Positions 26,294 to 34,434 of a DNA stretch of 64,000 nucleotides are shown here, in pieces. The notes below the pieces were generated by a model, which worked only from the letters and a program-made list of their open reading frames with translations, searched no databases and had not been told where the DNA came from. This stretch comes from Streptomyces sp. RKND-216. GTDB taxonomy: Bacteria; Actinomycetota; Actinomycetes; Streptomycetales; Streptomycetaceae. The stretch covers positions 1,676,001 to 1,740,000 of the forward strand of contig NZ_SSBQ01000002.1 in assembly GCF_004795255.1 (NCBI RefSeq), written 5' to 3'. Position 1 is the stretch's first letter, and each line of letters opens with the position of its first letter. A program made the translations under genes and the position numbers.

Positions 26294-27478
26294 TCAGTCG
26301 TCCCGCTGGGTGACGACGACCGGCACGGCCGTCAGTTCGCCGACCGCCGCGAGGCAGTCGGAGCGGGACTCCGCGACGAGCGTCGCCGAGCCGAGCCGGT
26401 CCGCGGATGACCGCAGCGCCCCCACCTCGTCGCCGGGCCGTACGGAGAGGTCCCAGTCCACGAGCGTGCCGTGGGTCGGTGCGGGCGGGTCCGCGACCGC
26501 GGTGACCCGGCCGGGCGGCGCAGTGAAGAAGACGGTGGCCGCGGCGGGCGCGGTGGGCGCGACCCGCGGCGGGTCCGTTCCCAGCGGCCAGCCGAGGGCC
26601 GCCGCGCGCCAGTCGAGACCGGTGGTGAGCCGCACCAGGTCGGCGATACCGTCGCCGCCGAGGCGGTTGTGGGTCTCGATGACGACGACCTTGTCCCCGT
26701 CGAGCTTGACCTCGGTGTGGCTGGGACCGTCCGTGACGCCGAGAGCGTCCAGGAGCTCGGCCACGGCGTTCTCGACCAGGAGCTGCCGCCGCTCGTCCAG
26801 CGACGGCGGCGGCATCAGGTGACTGACCTCGACGAAGCCTGCGGTGGTGCCCTTCTGGGCGATGCCGACGACGGCGTGCCGGCCGTTCGCGGACAGGGCC
26901 TCGACGCTGTACTCCCGGCCCTCGACGAACTGCTCCAGGAGGGTCGCCGGCGTCCTGCGGTCGTCCGGGAGGTCGTCGAGGCGTTCCAGCAGGGCGACGG
27001 CGTTGCTGCCGAACCCGTCCACGGGCTTGGCGACCACCGAGGGGTAGCGCGCGAAGAGGGTGGCGACGGCGTCCTTGTCGTCGCCGCGGGCGAAGGCGGG
27101 GTTCAGGTGCGGAACGCGCTGCTCCAGCAGCTGCCGCATGCGGTACTTGTCGCGGGTGGCGCGTACGACGCCGGGGTCCAGCCCGGTGACGCCGAGGTGC
27201 TGTGCGGCCAGGGCCGCCGGTTCCAGTCCGAGTTCGGTGAGTGAGACCACGGCGAGCGGGCCGAGAGGCCGGACCACCTCGTCGAGGAAGGGCAGCAGCG
27301 CGGTCCGGTCGAGGAAGTCGACGACGTGCACCTGGCTGCGGGAGCCCGTTCCGCCCTCGGCCGGGGCGCCGGCCGCGCCGTCGGCCGTACCGGTCAGGCG
27401 GAGGTGCACGATCTCGCAGGGGAGGGTGTCGGCTGCCCGCGCGACGGTCGGGTTCGCCCCGAGGACCACCAGTGTCAC
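26294..27478 (-). CDS. ATP-grasp ligase, first gene of the operon
   Basis: 394 residues from GTG 27478. The N-terminus LVVLGANPTVARAA looks like a PreATP-grasp Rossmann start. ATP-grasp signatures: YPSVVAKPVDGFGSNAVALL, LLEQFVEGREYSVEAL and VVVIETHNRLGGDG (metal-binding Glu and Asn). The C-terminal 100 residues resemble the biotin-carboxylase-like C-terminal subdomain. A second ligase next to the radical SAM gene suggests two successive couplings. The ribosome site is weak. The operon promoter should lie in the 387 bases upstream. Confidence 0.85.
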   Translation of the reverse strand: MTLVVLGANPTVARAADTLPCEIVHLRLTGTADGAAGAPAEGGTGSRSQVHVVDFLDRTALLPFLDEVVRPLGPLAVVSLTELGLEPAALAAQHLGVTGLDPGVVRATRDKYRMRQLLEQRVPHLNPAFARGDDKDAVATLFARYPSVVAKPVDGFGSNAVALLERLDDLPDDRRTPATLLEQFVEGREYSVEALSANGRHAVVGIAQKGTTAGFVEVSHLMPPPSLDERRQLLVENAVAELLDALGVTDGPSHTEVKLDGDKVVVIETHNRLGGDGIADLVRLTTGLDWRAAALGWPLGTDPPRVAPTAPAAATVFFTAPPGRVTAVADPPAPTHGTLVDWDLSVRPGDEVGALRSSADRLGSATLVAESRSDCLAAVGELTAVPVVVTQRDD

Positions 27479-27865
27479 ACCAGGACCCGGACTGATCTGT
27501 GGAGCATGTGACGGCCACGCCTTCTCTGGTCGCGGGACGCGCGGGGCGTCGCCGGCTCACGAGTGATGACCACGTCGGACCACGGCCGCACTGGGCGACG
27601 AGGGGCGCTTCGGCCGATGTGGTGCGAAGCAAAAGTGACAGGGGCAACTCGGGAGCGTCAACTCCCTTATGACACATGTCACTTGAGGAGGTCACTCTTT
27701 CGGCCCAGACTACACATCTGGACCGTTCGCCTCCACATCACGCACAGGGTGCACGCACGCGTGCCGCGCGGAACGCCGCGCAGGGGCTCGATGTCGCGCC
27801 CGCCGCACGGCGACCGGGGTGGCAACCGTGCGGGGCGCGGCCTCGCAGCGGGGAGACGCGGGCCG
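27479..27865. promoter_or_regulatory. Upstream region of the ATP-grasp/radical SAM operon
   Basis: This gap of 387 bases has no convincing gene. It is the likely promoter region of the minus-strand operon starting at 27478. It is less G/C-rich around 27630-27720 and contains TGACA-CA-TGTCA at 27670-27681, an interrupted palindrome of the kind bound by LysR-type and other dimeric regulators, plus a nearby partial copy (GTGACA at about 27636). No clear terminator was seen for snpR, whose stop is at 27866, so read-through from snpR is possible. Confidence 0.4.
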
Positions 27866-28843
27866 TCAGGCCGCGGGGACGTGGAGGAGAGGGCTGTCGT
27901 GATGGGCGAGCCACTGGCGGTAGGACGGCGAACCCCACGCGACCTCGCGGTAGGCGTCCTGGAGATCGGCGAAAACCGCGTCGAAGTCGGTGCCGCCCTC
28001 GGGGGCGTCGGGCAGCGGGAGCCGGGTCGCCATCACCAGCCGCACGGTCAGCGGGTCGCCGGCCAACGGCCGGATGACCAGCCCCGGACGCGCCCGCGAG
28101 GTGGGCTGGGCCGGGGCGACCACCTCGCCCGCCGCGACCAGGTCGGCCCCCGCGAGGTAGTCGCCGTGCGCGACCTGGAGCCGGAGCCCCGCCGCCGTGA
28201 ACACCCGCCGCAGTCCCGCCCATTCGCCGTCCACGTTGGGGTCGATCATCCAGCGGTCCTCCGCCAGGTCGATGAGGGAGACCTCCTCCTTGCGCGCCGC
28301 CGGGTGCGTCGTGGGCAGCGCCACGAACTGCGGTTCACGCTCCATCAGCACGCGCTGCTCGAGACCCTCCGGCACCTGCAGCGGGCAGCCGGCCACCTCG
28401 TGCACGAAGGCGACGTCGAGCTGGCGGTCGGCGACCATCTGGAGCAGGGCGCTGGGCGAGACGTCGATGCGGATGGTGGTGTCCGTCTCCGGCAGCCGAG
28501 CGTGCAGGCGCCGGAGCCAGCCGGGGACGGCACGGTTGCCGGTGCTGCCGATGCGCAGCCGGGACCCGCCGCCGACACCGAGCGCGTCACGGGCCTCGCT
28601 GATCAGCGCACTCATCTCGGCGACGATCGGCCGTGCCCGGCTCAGCACCGAGAGACCGAACGGAGTGGGCCGGCTCCCCGTCCGCTCCCGGGTGAACAGC
28701 CGTCCGCCCAGGGCGCGTTCGATGCGTCCCAACTGGGTCGTCAACGACGGCTGGGTGACCCCGAGCTGCCGGGCCGCCTTGTGCACACTCCCGTGATCGG
28801 CGATGGCGCACAACGCACGAAGATGTCTCACCTCGAGCTCCAC
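27866..28843 (-). CDS. snpR: LysR-type activator of snapalysin (SnpR/MprR-like)
   Basis: 325 residues from GTG 28843 ([11 protein letters not shown]). The N-terminal winged helix-turn-helix is textbook LysR ([30 protein letters not shown]), followed by a periplasmic-binding-protein-like effector domain ([20 protein letters not shown]). It is divergent from the snapalysin gene, the arrangement known for the S. lividans/S. coelicolor small neutral protease and its activator. It therefore most likely activates snpA through sites in the 233-base intergenic region. It might also read into the ATP-grasp operon downstream. Confidence 0.9.
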   Translation of the reverse strand: MELEVRHLRALCAIADHGSVHKAARQLGVTQPSLTTQLGRIERALGGRLFTRERTGSRPTPFGLSVLSRARPIVAEMSALISEARDALGVGGGSRLRIGSTGNRAVPGWLRRLHARLPETDTTIRIDVSPSALLQMVADRQLDVAFVHEVAGCPLQVPEGLEQRVLMEREPQFVALPTTHPAARKEEVSLIDLAEDRWMIDPNVDGEWAGLRRVFTAAGLRLQVAHGDYLAGADLVAAGEVVAPAQPTSRARPGLVIRPLAGDPLTVRLVMATRLPLPDAPEGGTDFDAVFADLQDAYREVAWGSPSYRQWLAHHDSPLLHVPAA

Positions 28844-28932
28844 GACCGGAGCATAACCGCGCCCAGGTTCCCCGCGCCAGAGACATGACAAGCCGATCCT
28901 CCCTGCTCAGAGACGATGCGTCCGGGCTATCA

Positions 28933-28950
28933 CCGGATGCCATCATCCGG
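28933..28950. promoter_or_regulatory. Palindrome in the snpR-snpA intergenic region
   Basis: CCGGATG (28933-28939) and CATCCGG (28944-28950) form a perfect 7-bp inverted repeat with a CCAT spacer, between the divergent starts. It is a candidate LysR-regulator binding site; assignment to SnpR is inferred from position. Confidence 0.45.
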
Positions 28951-29076
28951 ACGGCGGGTGATTCGGCACACACTCTCCGGGACCGAACGTTCATCCGCGG
29001 TTCGCGGGCGGCGTCCCCCACACGCCCCACACGTACGCCGAACCGGGCTCCGCGGACGACCTGGAGGACCCCCCAC

Positions 29077-29694
29077 ATGAGAAACATCAGGACCGCCCTC
29101 GCCGCCTCGCTCGCCGTCGGCATGGCCGTCGCCGGTCTCGCCGCGGCGCCGGCCTCCGTCTCCGCCGACTCCGGCTCCAGCTCCGTCGTCGCGGCCTACG
29201 AGGGTGGCGCCAAGTCCGAGCAGGCCCAGAACCGCGCCTTCTTCGAGGCCGTCTGGGAGAAGGCGCAGGAGCGCCAGGACGCCAAGCCCGGCTTCCAGGC
29301 CATCACCCTCTACTACAACGACTCCGCCGCCCCCTCCTTCCAGAGCGAGATCTCGCAGAGCGCCTCGATCTGGAACTCCTCGGTCAGCAGCGTCACCCTG
29401 GCCGAGACCTCCGGCAGCGGCGACTTCGACTACCGCGAGGGCAACGACCCGCGCGGCAGCTACGCCTCGACCGACGGTCGCGGTCACGGCTACATCTTCC
29501 TGGACTACGCCCAGAACGAGACCTACGACTCGCTGCGGGTCACCTCGCACGAGACCGGTCACGTGCTCGGCCTGCCGGACAACTACAGCGGCCCGTGCAG
29601 CGAGCTGATGTCCGGCGGCGGCCCCGGCCCGTCCTGCACCAACGCCTACCCGAACTCCACGGAGAGCGCGAGGGTCGACCAGATCTTCGGCTGA
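29077..29694 (+). CDS. snpA: Snapalysin, small neutral metalloprotease (M7)
   Basis: 205 residues from ATG 29077, ribosome site GGAGG. A Sec signal peptide ([25 protein letters not shown], AxA cleavage) and a short propeptide precede the mature protease. The zinc site is [11 protein letters not shown], the M7 form of HExxH with the third-ligand Asp, followed by the family hallmark [12 protein letters not shown] with a disulfide partner in PSCTNAY. It is secreted and cleaves peptide bonds before aromatic residues. It is regulated by the divergent LysR gene. Two hairpins follow the stop. Confidence 0.96.
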   Translation: MRNIRTALAASLAVGMAVAGLAAAPASVSADSGSSSVVAAYEGGAKSEQAQNRAFFEAVWEKAQERQDAKPGFQAITLYYNDSAAPSFQSEISQSASIWNSSVSSVTLAETSGSGDFDYREGNDPRGSYASTDGRGHGYIFLDYAQNETYDSLRVTSHETGHVLGLPDNYSGPCSELMSGGGPGPSCTNAYPNSTESARVDQIFG

Positions 29695-29752
29695 GCGCAG
29701 TCGTCCGACGAGGACGCGCCGAAGTTCACCACCGCCCGCTGACGCGGCGGTA

Positions 29753-29833
29753 GGGCCCCGTACCGGGGCCCGTCCGGACGAGGGATCCGTCTGAACGTGT
29801 GCCCGTCCCGCTTCGCCGCGGGGCGGGCACACG
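29753..29833 (+). terminator. Two consecutive terminator hairpins after snpA
   Basis: GGGCCCCG-TAC-CGGGGCCC (29753-29771) is followed by a 16-bp stem starting CGTGTGCCCG (29796-29811 with 29818-29833, one G-T type mismatch). Confidence 0.7.
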
Positions 29834-29901
29834 TGCGTGCGAGGCCGCGGGCCACCCGCGCTCCGCGCGGGGTTCGGGCGCGTCCCCGGCCGCGGCGGCG
29901 G

Positions 29902-31095
29902 TCAGGCGTGGGTGAGGCGCCAGAGGGTGGTGACCTCCGCTGAACGGGCCGCGTGCAGCGGGTCGTCGGGGTCGGGGGCGGTGGCTCGCCGGTGGACGGG
30001 ACGGGTGTCGAGCCGGCCGGCCACCCGCAGTCCGGCGGCACCGATCCAGCCCAGGAGGTCGTCCCGCGTGCGCAGGCCGATCAGTTCGGCCAGGTCGGAG
30101 AGGATCAGCCAGCCCTCGCCGCCGTCCTCGCCCAAGCGCCCGGGCAGGCCCTCCAGGAACGCCCGCAGCATCCCGCTGCCCGGGTCGTAGACCGCGCGTT
30201 CGACGGCGGACGTCGGTTTGGCGGGCAGCCAGGGAGGATTGCAGACCACCAGCGACGGCGCGGCGGCCGCGCGCGGCGACCCGGCGGGAAACAGGTCGGC
30301 CTCCACGACCTCGACGACACCGCGAGCGGCACCGCCCGGGACGAGACGGTCCAGGTTCTCCCGGGCGCAGGCCAGCGCGCGCGGGTCCTGGTCGGTGGCC
30401 ACCACGTGCCGGACGCCGCGCCGCGCGAGCACGGCGGCGAGCACCCCGCTGCCGGTGCCGACGTCCCAGGCCAGCTCCTCCGCGCGGGGCGGCAGCGGCG
30501 CCTCGGCGACCAGGTCGACGTACTCGCCGCGCACCGGGGAGAACACGCCGTAGCACGGGTGGACGCGGGCGCCCCCCAGGGCCGGGACCGGCACTCCCTT
30601 GCGATGCCACTCGTGGGCGCCGATCAGGCCCAGCAGTTCGCGCAGCGAGATCAGTACCGTCTCGGCCGCGTCGGGCGGCCCGTAGGCGCCGCGGCAGGCG
30701 CCGTCGACGTCGGGCGCACGCCGCAGCGGCACGGTCCACCGTCCGTTCGCCGCCTCCACGGGCACGAGCAGCATGCCCAGGATGCGGGCGCGTTGGGCCT
30801 GCCGCGCACGGTGACGGTGGAACGCCGCGGCCGGGTCCTCGCCGCCCTGCGCACGCCCCCGGGACGGGCGGTCGACGCGGCGGGTCAGCGCCGTGAGGAG
30901 CTGGCGGGCCCCGACGTAGTCGCCGCGCCACAGCAGCGCCGTGCCCTCGCAGGCGAGCCTGTAGGCGGCGTCGGCCCGGGTGCGGTCGTCGGCGGGGGCC
31001 ACCTGCTTCGGCGGACGGGCGCCGCTCTCGGAACGCCAGCGGGCCGAGCGGTCTTCGCCGTCCTCGGCCCAGCGGACGGTCTGGCGTTCGGTCAC
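29902..31095 (-). CDS. Class I SAM methyltransferase with N-terminal extension (N5-Gln/DNA type NPPW motif)
   Basis: 397 residues from GTG 31095. The N-terminal 190 residues are an Arg-rich helical region without a family I recognise. The C-terminal half has motif I AWDVGTGSGVLAAVLARRG, acidic loop VATDQDPRAL and motif IV VVCNPPWLP. The NPPW motif marks methyltransferases acting on amide or amino nitrogen (RsmC/HemK/MTS-like). The target is unknown. It ends after two hairpins shared with the convergent snpA. Confidence 0.82.
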   Translation of the reverse strand: MTERQTVRWAEDGEDRSARWRSESGARPPKQVAPADDRTRADAAYRLACEGTALLWRGDYVGARQLLTALTRRVDRPSRGRAQGGEDPAAAFHRHRARQAQRARILGMLLVPVEAANGRWTVPLRRAPDVDGACRGAYGPPDAAETVLISLRELLGLIGAHEWHRKGVPVPALGGARVHPCYGVFSPVRGEYVDLVAEAPLPPRAEELAWDVGTGSGVLAAVLARRGVRHVVATDQDPRALACARENLDRLVPGGAARGVVEVVEADLFPAGSPRAAAAPSLVVCNPPWLPAKPTSAVERAVYDPGSGMLRAFLEGLPGRLGEDGGEGWLILSDLAELIGLRTRDDLLGWIGAAGLRVAGRLDTRPVHRRATAPDPDDPLHAARSAEVTTLWRLTHA

Positions 31096-31120
31096 GGCCA
31101 CAGCGTACGGCCGGCCGGAG

Positions 31121-32056
31121 CTACCCGTGGCGGGAGGTGCGTACGGCACCGGCGCTGGCGGCGATCACCAGCGCCACTGCGAGCACCTGCACCCAGCCCA
31201 TCCGCTGGTCCAGCACCAGGAATCCGGCCGCCGAGGCCGCCACCGGCATCAGACTCATCAGCACGGCGAAGGTGGACTTCGGCATCCGCCGCAGGGCGAA
31301 CAGCTCCAGCGTGTAAGGGATGCCCGAGGAGAGGACGGCGACCGCCGCGCCCAGACCGAGGACGACCGGGTCGAGGAGCGCGCCGCCCGCGCTCAGGACA
31401 CCGAGCGGCGCGCTGAGGAGAGCGGCCACCACCATCGCGATGGCCAGTCCGTCCGCGCCGGGGAAGCGCGCTCCGGTGCGCGCGTTGTAGACGATGTACG
31501 CCGCCCACATGCCGCCCGCGGCGAGTGCGTAGCCGACTCCGGCGACGTCGAGGTCGCTGAAACCGCTCGCGCCCAGCAGATACACGCCCGTCAGCGCCAG
31601 TCCCGCCCACAGCAGGCTCAGCGCCCGTCGGCCCGCGACGACGGAGAGCGCCAGCGGGCCCAGCAGTTCCAGGGTCACCGCGGCTCCGAGCGGAATCCGC
31701 TCGATCGCCTGGTAGAACAGCGTGTTCATCGTGCCCAGTGCCACGCCGAGGCCGACGACCGCCGCCCAGTCCGTACGCGAGTGCCCGCGCAGCCGCGGGC
31801 GGCACACGGCGAACAGCAGCACCGCCGAGAACACCAGCCGCAACGCGACCATCCCCAGCGCGCCCGCACGTGGGAAGAGCAGCGCCGCCACCGCCGAGCC
31901 GAACTGGAGCGACAGCGCGCTCGCGCAGACCAGCCCCACCGCGCCGAGGCGGCCGGCTCCCGACGGATGCGCGCCGGGACCAGTCGAGGAGGTGTTCCCC
32001 GGGGACGCGGAGGCCGCCGGGCCGGAGCCGGCGACCGGGCGTTCGACGTGACTCAT
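31121..32056 (-). CDS. EamA/DMT family transporter (RhtA-like)
   Basis: 311 residues from ATG 32056. A Ser/Gly-rich cytoplasmic N-terminus of about 40 residues precedes ten hydrophobic segments with internal two-fold EamA repeats (first ends about residue 160; second starts GVGYALAAGGMWAAYIVYNARTG). Similar to RhtA-type exporters of threonine and homoserine. The short gap to the methyltransferase (25 bases) suggests cotranscription. The substrate is inferred only from family. Confidence 0.85.
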   Translation of the reverse strand: MSHVERPVAGSGPAASASPGNTSSTGPGAHPSGAGRLGAVGLVCASALSLQFGSAVAALLFPRAGALGMVALRLVFSAVLLFAVCRPRLRGHSRTDWAAVVGLGVALGTMNTLFYQAIERIPLGAAVTLELLGPLALSVVAGRRALSLLWAGLALTGVYLLGASGFSDLDVAGVGYALAAGGMWAAYIVYNARTGARFPGADGLAIAMVVAALLSAPLGVLSAGGALLDPVVLGLGAAVAVLSSGIPYTLELFALRRMPKSTFAVLMSLMPVAASAAGFLVLDQRMGWVQVLAVALVIAASAGAVRTSRHG

Positions 32057-32263
32057 GGGTCCCACCGTAGAAGGCGCCGCGCACGAGAGGCGGCTCGGGC
32101 GGCGTCGGGCGGCGCGGGACGGCGCGGGACGAATTCCAGCGGCTTCGGGAACGGGGAGGGACCACCGGAGGAGGGACAGGAGGAACCGGACGGATCCGGC
32201 ACACGTTCACGGGTCGCGGGCACCCGCCCGCCACACCCCACAGTGCGGAGCTGGAGGCACACG

Positions 32264-32494
32264 ATGGCAGGGTTCCTCGACCGGGCCAAGGAGCAGGCGC
32301 AGCGCGGTCTCGCCCAGGGCAAGGAGAAGATGGAGGAGGTCCAGGCGCAGCGCGCGGGGCACGACCTGGTGCGCAAGCTCGGGGCGGCGTACTACCGCCA
32401 GCAGCACGGCACCGGCTCGCCGGAGGAGGTCCAGCGCGCGCTGGCCGCCGTCGAGCAGCACATCGCTCAGCACGGCGACTCCGCCCTCCGCTGA
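32264..32494 (+). CDS. Small charged coiled-coil protein, conserved hypothetical
   Basis: 76 residues from ATG 32264, with GGAG upstream. The sequence is amphipathic and rich in Gln, Lys and Glu (FLDRAKEQAQRGLAQGKEKMEE), suggesting a helical protein. No membrane segment, cysteine or catalytic motif. Similar short proteins are common in Streptomyces; function unknown. It ends 55 bases before the PLP enzyme gene, with which it may be cotranscribed. Confidence 0.72.
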   Translation: MAGFLDRAKEQAQRGLAQGKEKMEEVQAQRAGHDLVRKLGAAYYRQQHGTGSPEEVQRALAAVEQHIAQHGDSALR

Positions 32495-32549
32495 GGCGAC
32501 CGGCGGGACCGGGGCGACGACCGCGGTCCCGCCGGGCAGAATCGGCGGT

Positions 32550-33614
32550 GTGCAGCCCGACGTCTCCTCCGCCTCCTCCGCCTCGTCCGCCTCGTCCGCC
32601 TCGTCCGCCTCGTCCACCGCGACCCTGCGGGCCCTGCGCGACCTGGCCGGCCTCCGCGCCGGAGCGCGTCTGCCCTCGCCGCTGGTCGAGATCGACGACG
32701 CGCGCTTCGCCCGGCACGGTGTGCGGCTCACCCTGAAGCGGGACGACCTGATCCACCCGGAGATCCCGGGCAACAAGTGGCGCAAGCTGGTGCCGAACCT
32801 CGCGGCGGCCGTCGAGGGCGGCCGGCGCACCCTGCTCACCTTCGGCGGCGCCTACTCCCATCATCTGCGGGCGACGGCTGCGGCCGGACGCCTGCTGGGG
32901 CTCCGGACGGTGGGCGTCGTACGCGGCGGGGAACTGGCGGAGCGCCCACTGAACCCCTCCCTCGCCCGCTGTGCCGCGGACGGCATGCGGCTGCATTTCG
33001 TGTCGCGGTCCGACTACCGGCGCCGCGCCGACCCGGCGTGGGTGGAGGGGCTCCGGGAGCGGTTCGGGGACTTCCTGGCCGTGCCCGAGGGAGGCAGCAA
33101 CGCCGCAGCGGTCCACGGCTGCACCGAGCTGGGCCGCGAGTTGCGCGGCCGCGCCGACGTGGCGGCGGTGGCCTGCGGCACGGGCGGCACACTGGCCGGC
33201 CTCGCCGCCGGGCTCGGCGGAGCGAGGGGACGGGGTGGGGCGTACGCGCTCGGCGTTCCCGTGCTGCGCGGCGGCTTCCTTCCCGCGGAGGTGCGGCGGC
33301 TCCAGGGAGAGGCGTTCGGCGGACCGCGCGGCGCGTGGCGCACGGAGGACCGGTTCCACTTCGGCGGCTACGCCCGTACCTCCGCCGAGCTGGAGGACTT
33401 CGCCGCGGACTTCGCGGAACGGCACGGCCTGCCACGGCTGGAGCGCGTCTACGTCGCCAAGCTGCTGTTCGGGCTCTGCACACTGGCCGGCGAGGGCGCC
33501 TTCGCCCCGGGCAGCACCGTGACCGCCGTGATCACGGCGGGCGGCGGTGCGCCGGAGGGCGCCGCGGAACCCGGCGCGTGCCCCGGCGCGGGGTCGCCCG
33601 GCCACGAACGGTGA
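32550..33614 (+). CDS. 1-aminocyclopropane-1-carboxylate deaminase / D-cysteine desulfhydrase family PLP enzyme
   Basis: 354 residues from GTG 32550. The fold-type II PLP core has the Schiff-base lysine in IPGNKWRKL, the substrate loop TFGGAYSHHLRATAAAG, VPEGGSNAAAVHG and the phosphate-binding CGTGGTLAG. This is the ACC deaminase/D-cysteine desulfhydrase family; the choice between deamination of ACC and beta-elimination from D-cysteine is not decided by these motifs. The N-terminus carries a Ser-Ser-Ala repeat encoded by 9-bp tandem repeats, and the C-terminal 30 residues are Gly/Pro/Ala-rich. Confidence 0.85.
   Translation: MQPDVSSASSASSASSASSASSTATLRALRDLAGLRAGARLPSPLVEIDDARFARHGVRLTLKRDDLIHPEIPGNKWRKLVPNLAAAVEGGRRTLLTFGGAYSHHLRATAAAGRLLGLRTVGVVRGGELAERPLNPSLARCAADGMRLHFVSRSDYRRRADPAWVEGLRERFGDFLAVPEGGSNAAAVHGCTELGRELRGRADVAAVACGTGGTLAGLAAGLGGARGRGGAYALGVPVLRGGFLPAEVRRLQGEAFGGPRGAWRTEDRFHFGGYARTSAELEDFAADFAERHGLPRLERVYVAKLLFGLCTLAGEGAFAPGSTVTAVITAGGGAPEGAAEPGACPGAGSPGHER
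32568..32615 (+). repeat. 9-bp tandem repeat inside the PLP enzyme gene
   Basis: Five copies of TCCGCCTC(C/G) plus a partial sixth encode Ser-Ala-Ser repeats at residues about 7-22. The nine-base period keeps the frame, so copy number can change without breaking the gene. Confidence 0.85.
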
Positions 33615-34020
33615 ACGAATCCGTCCTCCCGGGTGTCCGGGCGGCACGGAACGGGAACCCCTGAAAGGGGCCGGGTGTTCACCCAGTGTGGCCGCGAGGG
33701 CGGAGAACGGGCCGCAGAAGAGCCGCCTCGACCGGGTGTCACCAACGCAGTGTCACAATCCGGTATTTGAAGGCTCGGACCCCTAGCCACGGACTGTGCC
33801 CACGTGTTTACTATAAGTGACGCCTCGCAAGTGGGGCGTTCGCGGTGCCGAGGGAATCGTCCGGGCGACATCCCGCGGTGGATCGCGATAGCGTCGCAGT
33901 CGAACGATCCAGTACGTCGGCCCGTTCCGACCGGCCCCGGCAGGTGAGGCCCGGGCGGCCGGACCGCCGCACTGGTCACAGACAACGAGCCAACCGGCTT
34001 GTGCCACCTTGGAGGTGAGG
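33615..34020. promoter_or_regulatory. Upstream region of the prsH-sigH operon
   Basis: A 406-base gap with no convincing gene. An A/T-rich patch (GTTTACTATAAGTGA, 33806-33820) about 200 bases before prsH probably holds promoter elements. It contains AGTGA, which resembles a BldD half-site; BldD is known to repress S. coelicolor sigH, but one half-site is weak evidence. GGTGAAC (33610-33616) and GTTCACC (33677-33683) bracket the PLP gene's 3' end, with CCCCTGAAAGGGG inside, suggesting a terminator. Confidence 0.35.
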
Positions 34021-34434
34021 GTGTCCCAGATCGCAGGCGAGCCCGGAGACAAGGACTTCGTCGAGGTCCGGCTGCCCGCCGCGGGCGCCTACCTGTCCGT
34101 GCTGCGGACGGCCACGGCCGGTCTCGCGGCCCGCTTGGACTTCACCCTGGACGAGATCGAGGACCTGCGGATCGCGGTCGACGAGGCGTGCGCGATCCTG
34201 CTCCAGCAGGCCGTGCCCGGCTCGGTGCTCAGCTGCGTGTTCGAGCTGATCGACGAGTCACTGCGGGTGACGGTCTCCGCCCCGACCACCGACGGCCGTG
34301 CCCCCGAGCGCGACACCTTCGCCTGGACGGTGCTCGCCGCCCTCGCGGGCGAGGTCGACTCGACGGTGTCGGAGGACCGGACGGTCAGCATCAGCCTGCG
34401 CAAGCAGCGCGGTACGGGTCCGGATCCGTCGTGA
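34021..34434 (+). CDS. prsH: Anti-sigma factor of the RsbW/HATPase_c kind (PrsH/UshX-like)
   Basis: 137 residues from GTG 34021, with GGAGG five bases upstream (a TTG at 34009 is less likely). It is a GHKL-fold serine kinase/anti-sigma protein: LDEIEDLRIAVDEACAILL is the N-box, and the later G-boxes are degenerate (APERDTFAWTVLAALAGEVDS). It is translationally coupled to the sigma factor gene (GTGA overlap), the same order as S. coelicolor sigH, so it most likely holds SigH inactive until stress or development signals release it. Confidence 0.88.
   Translation: MSQIAGEPGDKDFVEVRLPAAGAYLSVLRTATAGLAARLDFTLDEIEDLRIAVDEACAILLQQAVPGSVLSCVFELIDESLRVTVSAPTTDGRAPERDTFAWTVLAALAGEVDSTVSEDRTVSISLRKQRGTGPDPS

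Noticed and set aside
27563..28888. 441-residue plus-strand frame over snpR
   Set aside because: Antisense of a textbook LysR gene; composition is Arg/Gly/Asp-rich without motifs.
33806..33840. SigH/SigB-type promoter before prsH (GTTT ... GGG)
   Set aside because: GTTT is present but no GGGTA(T/C) at the correct spacing; only described as an A/T-rich promoter-like patch.
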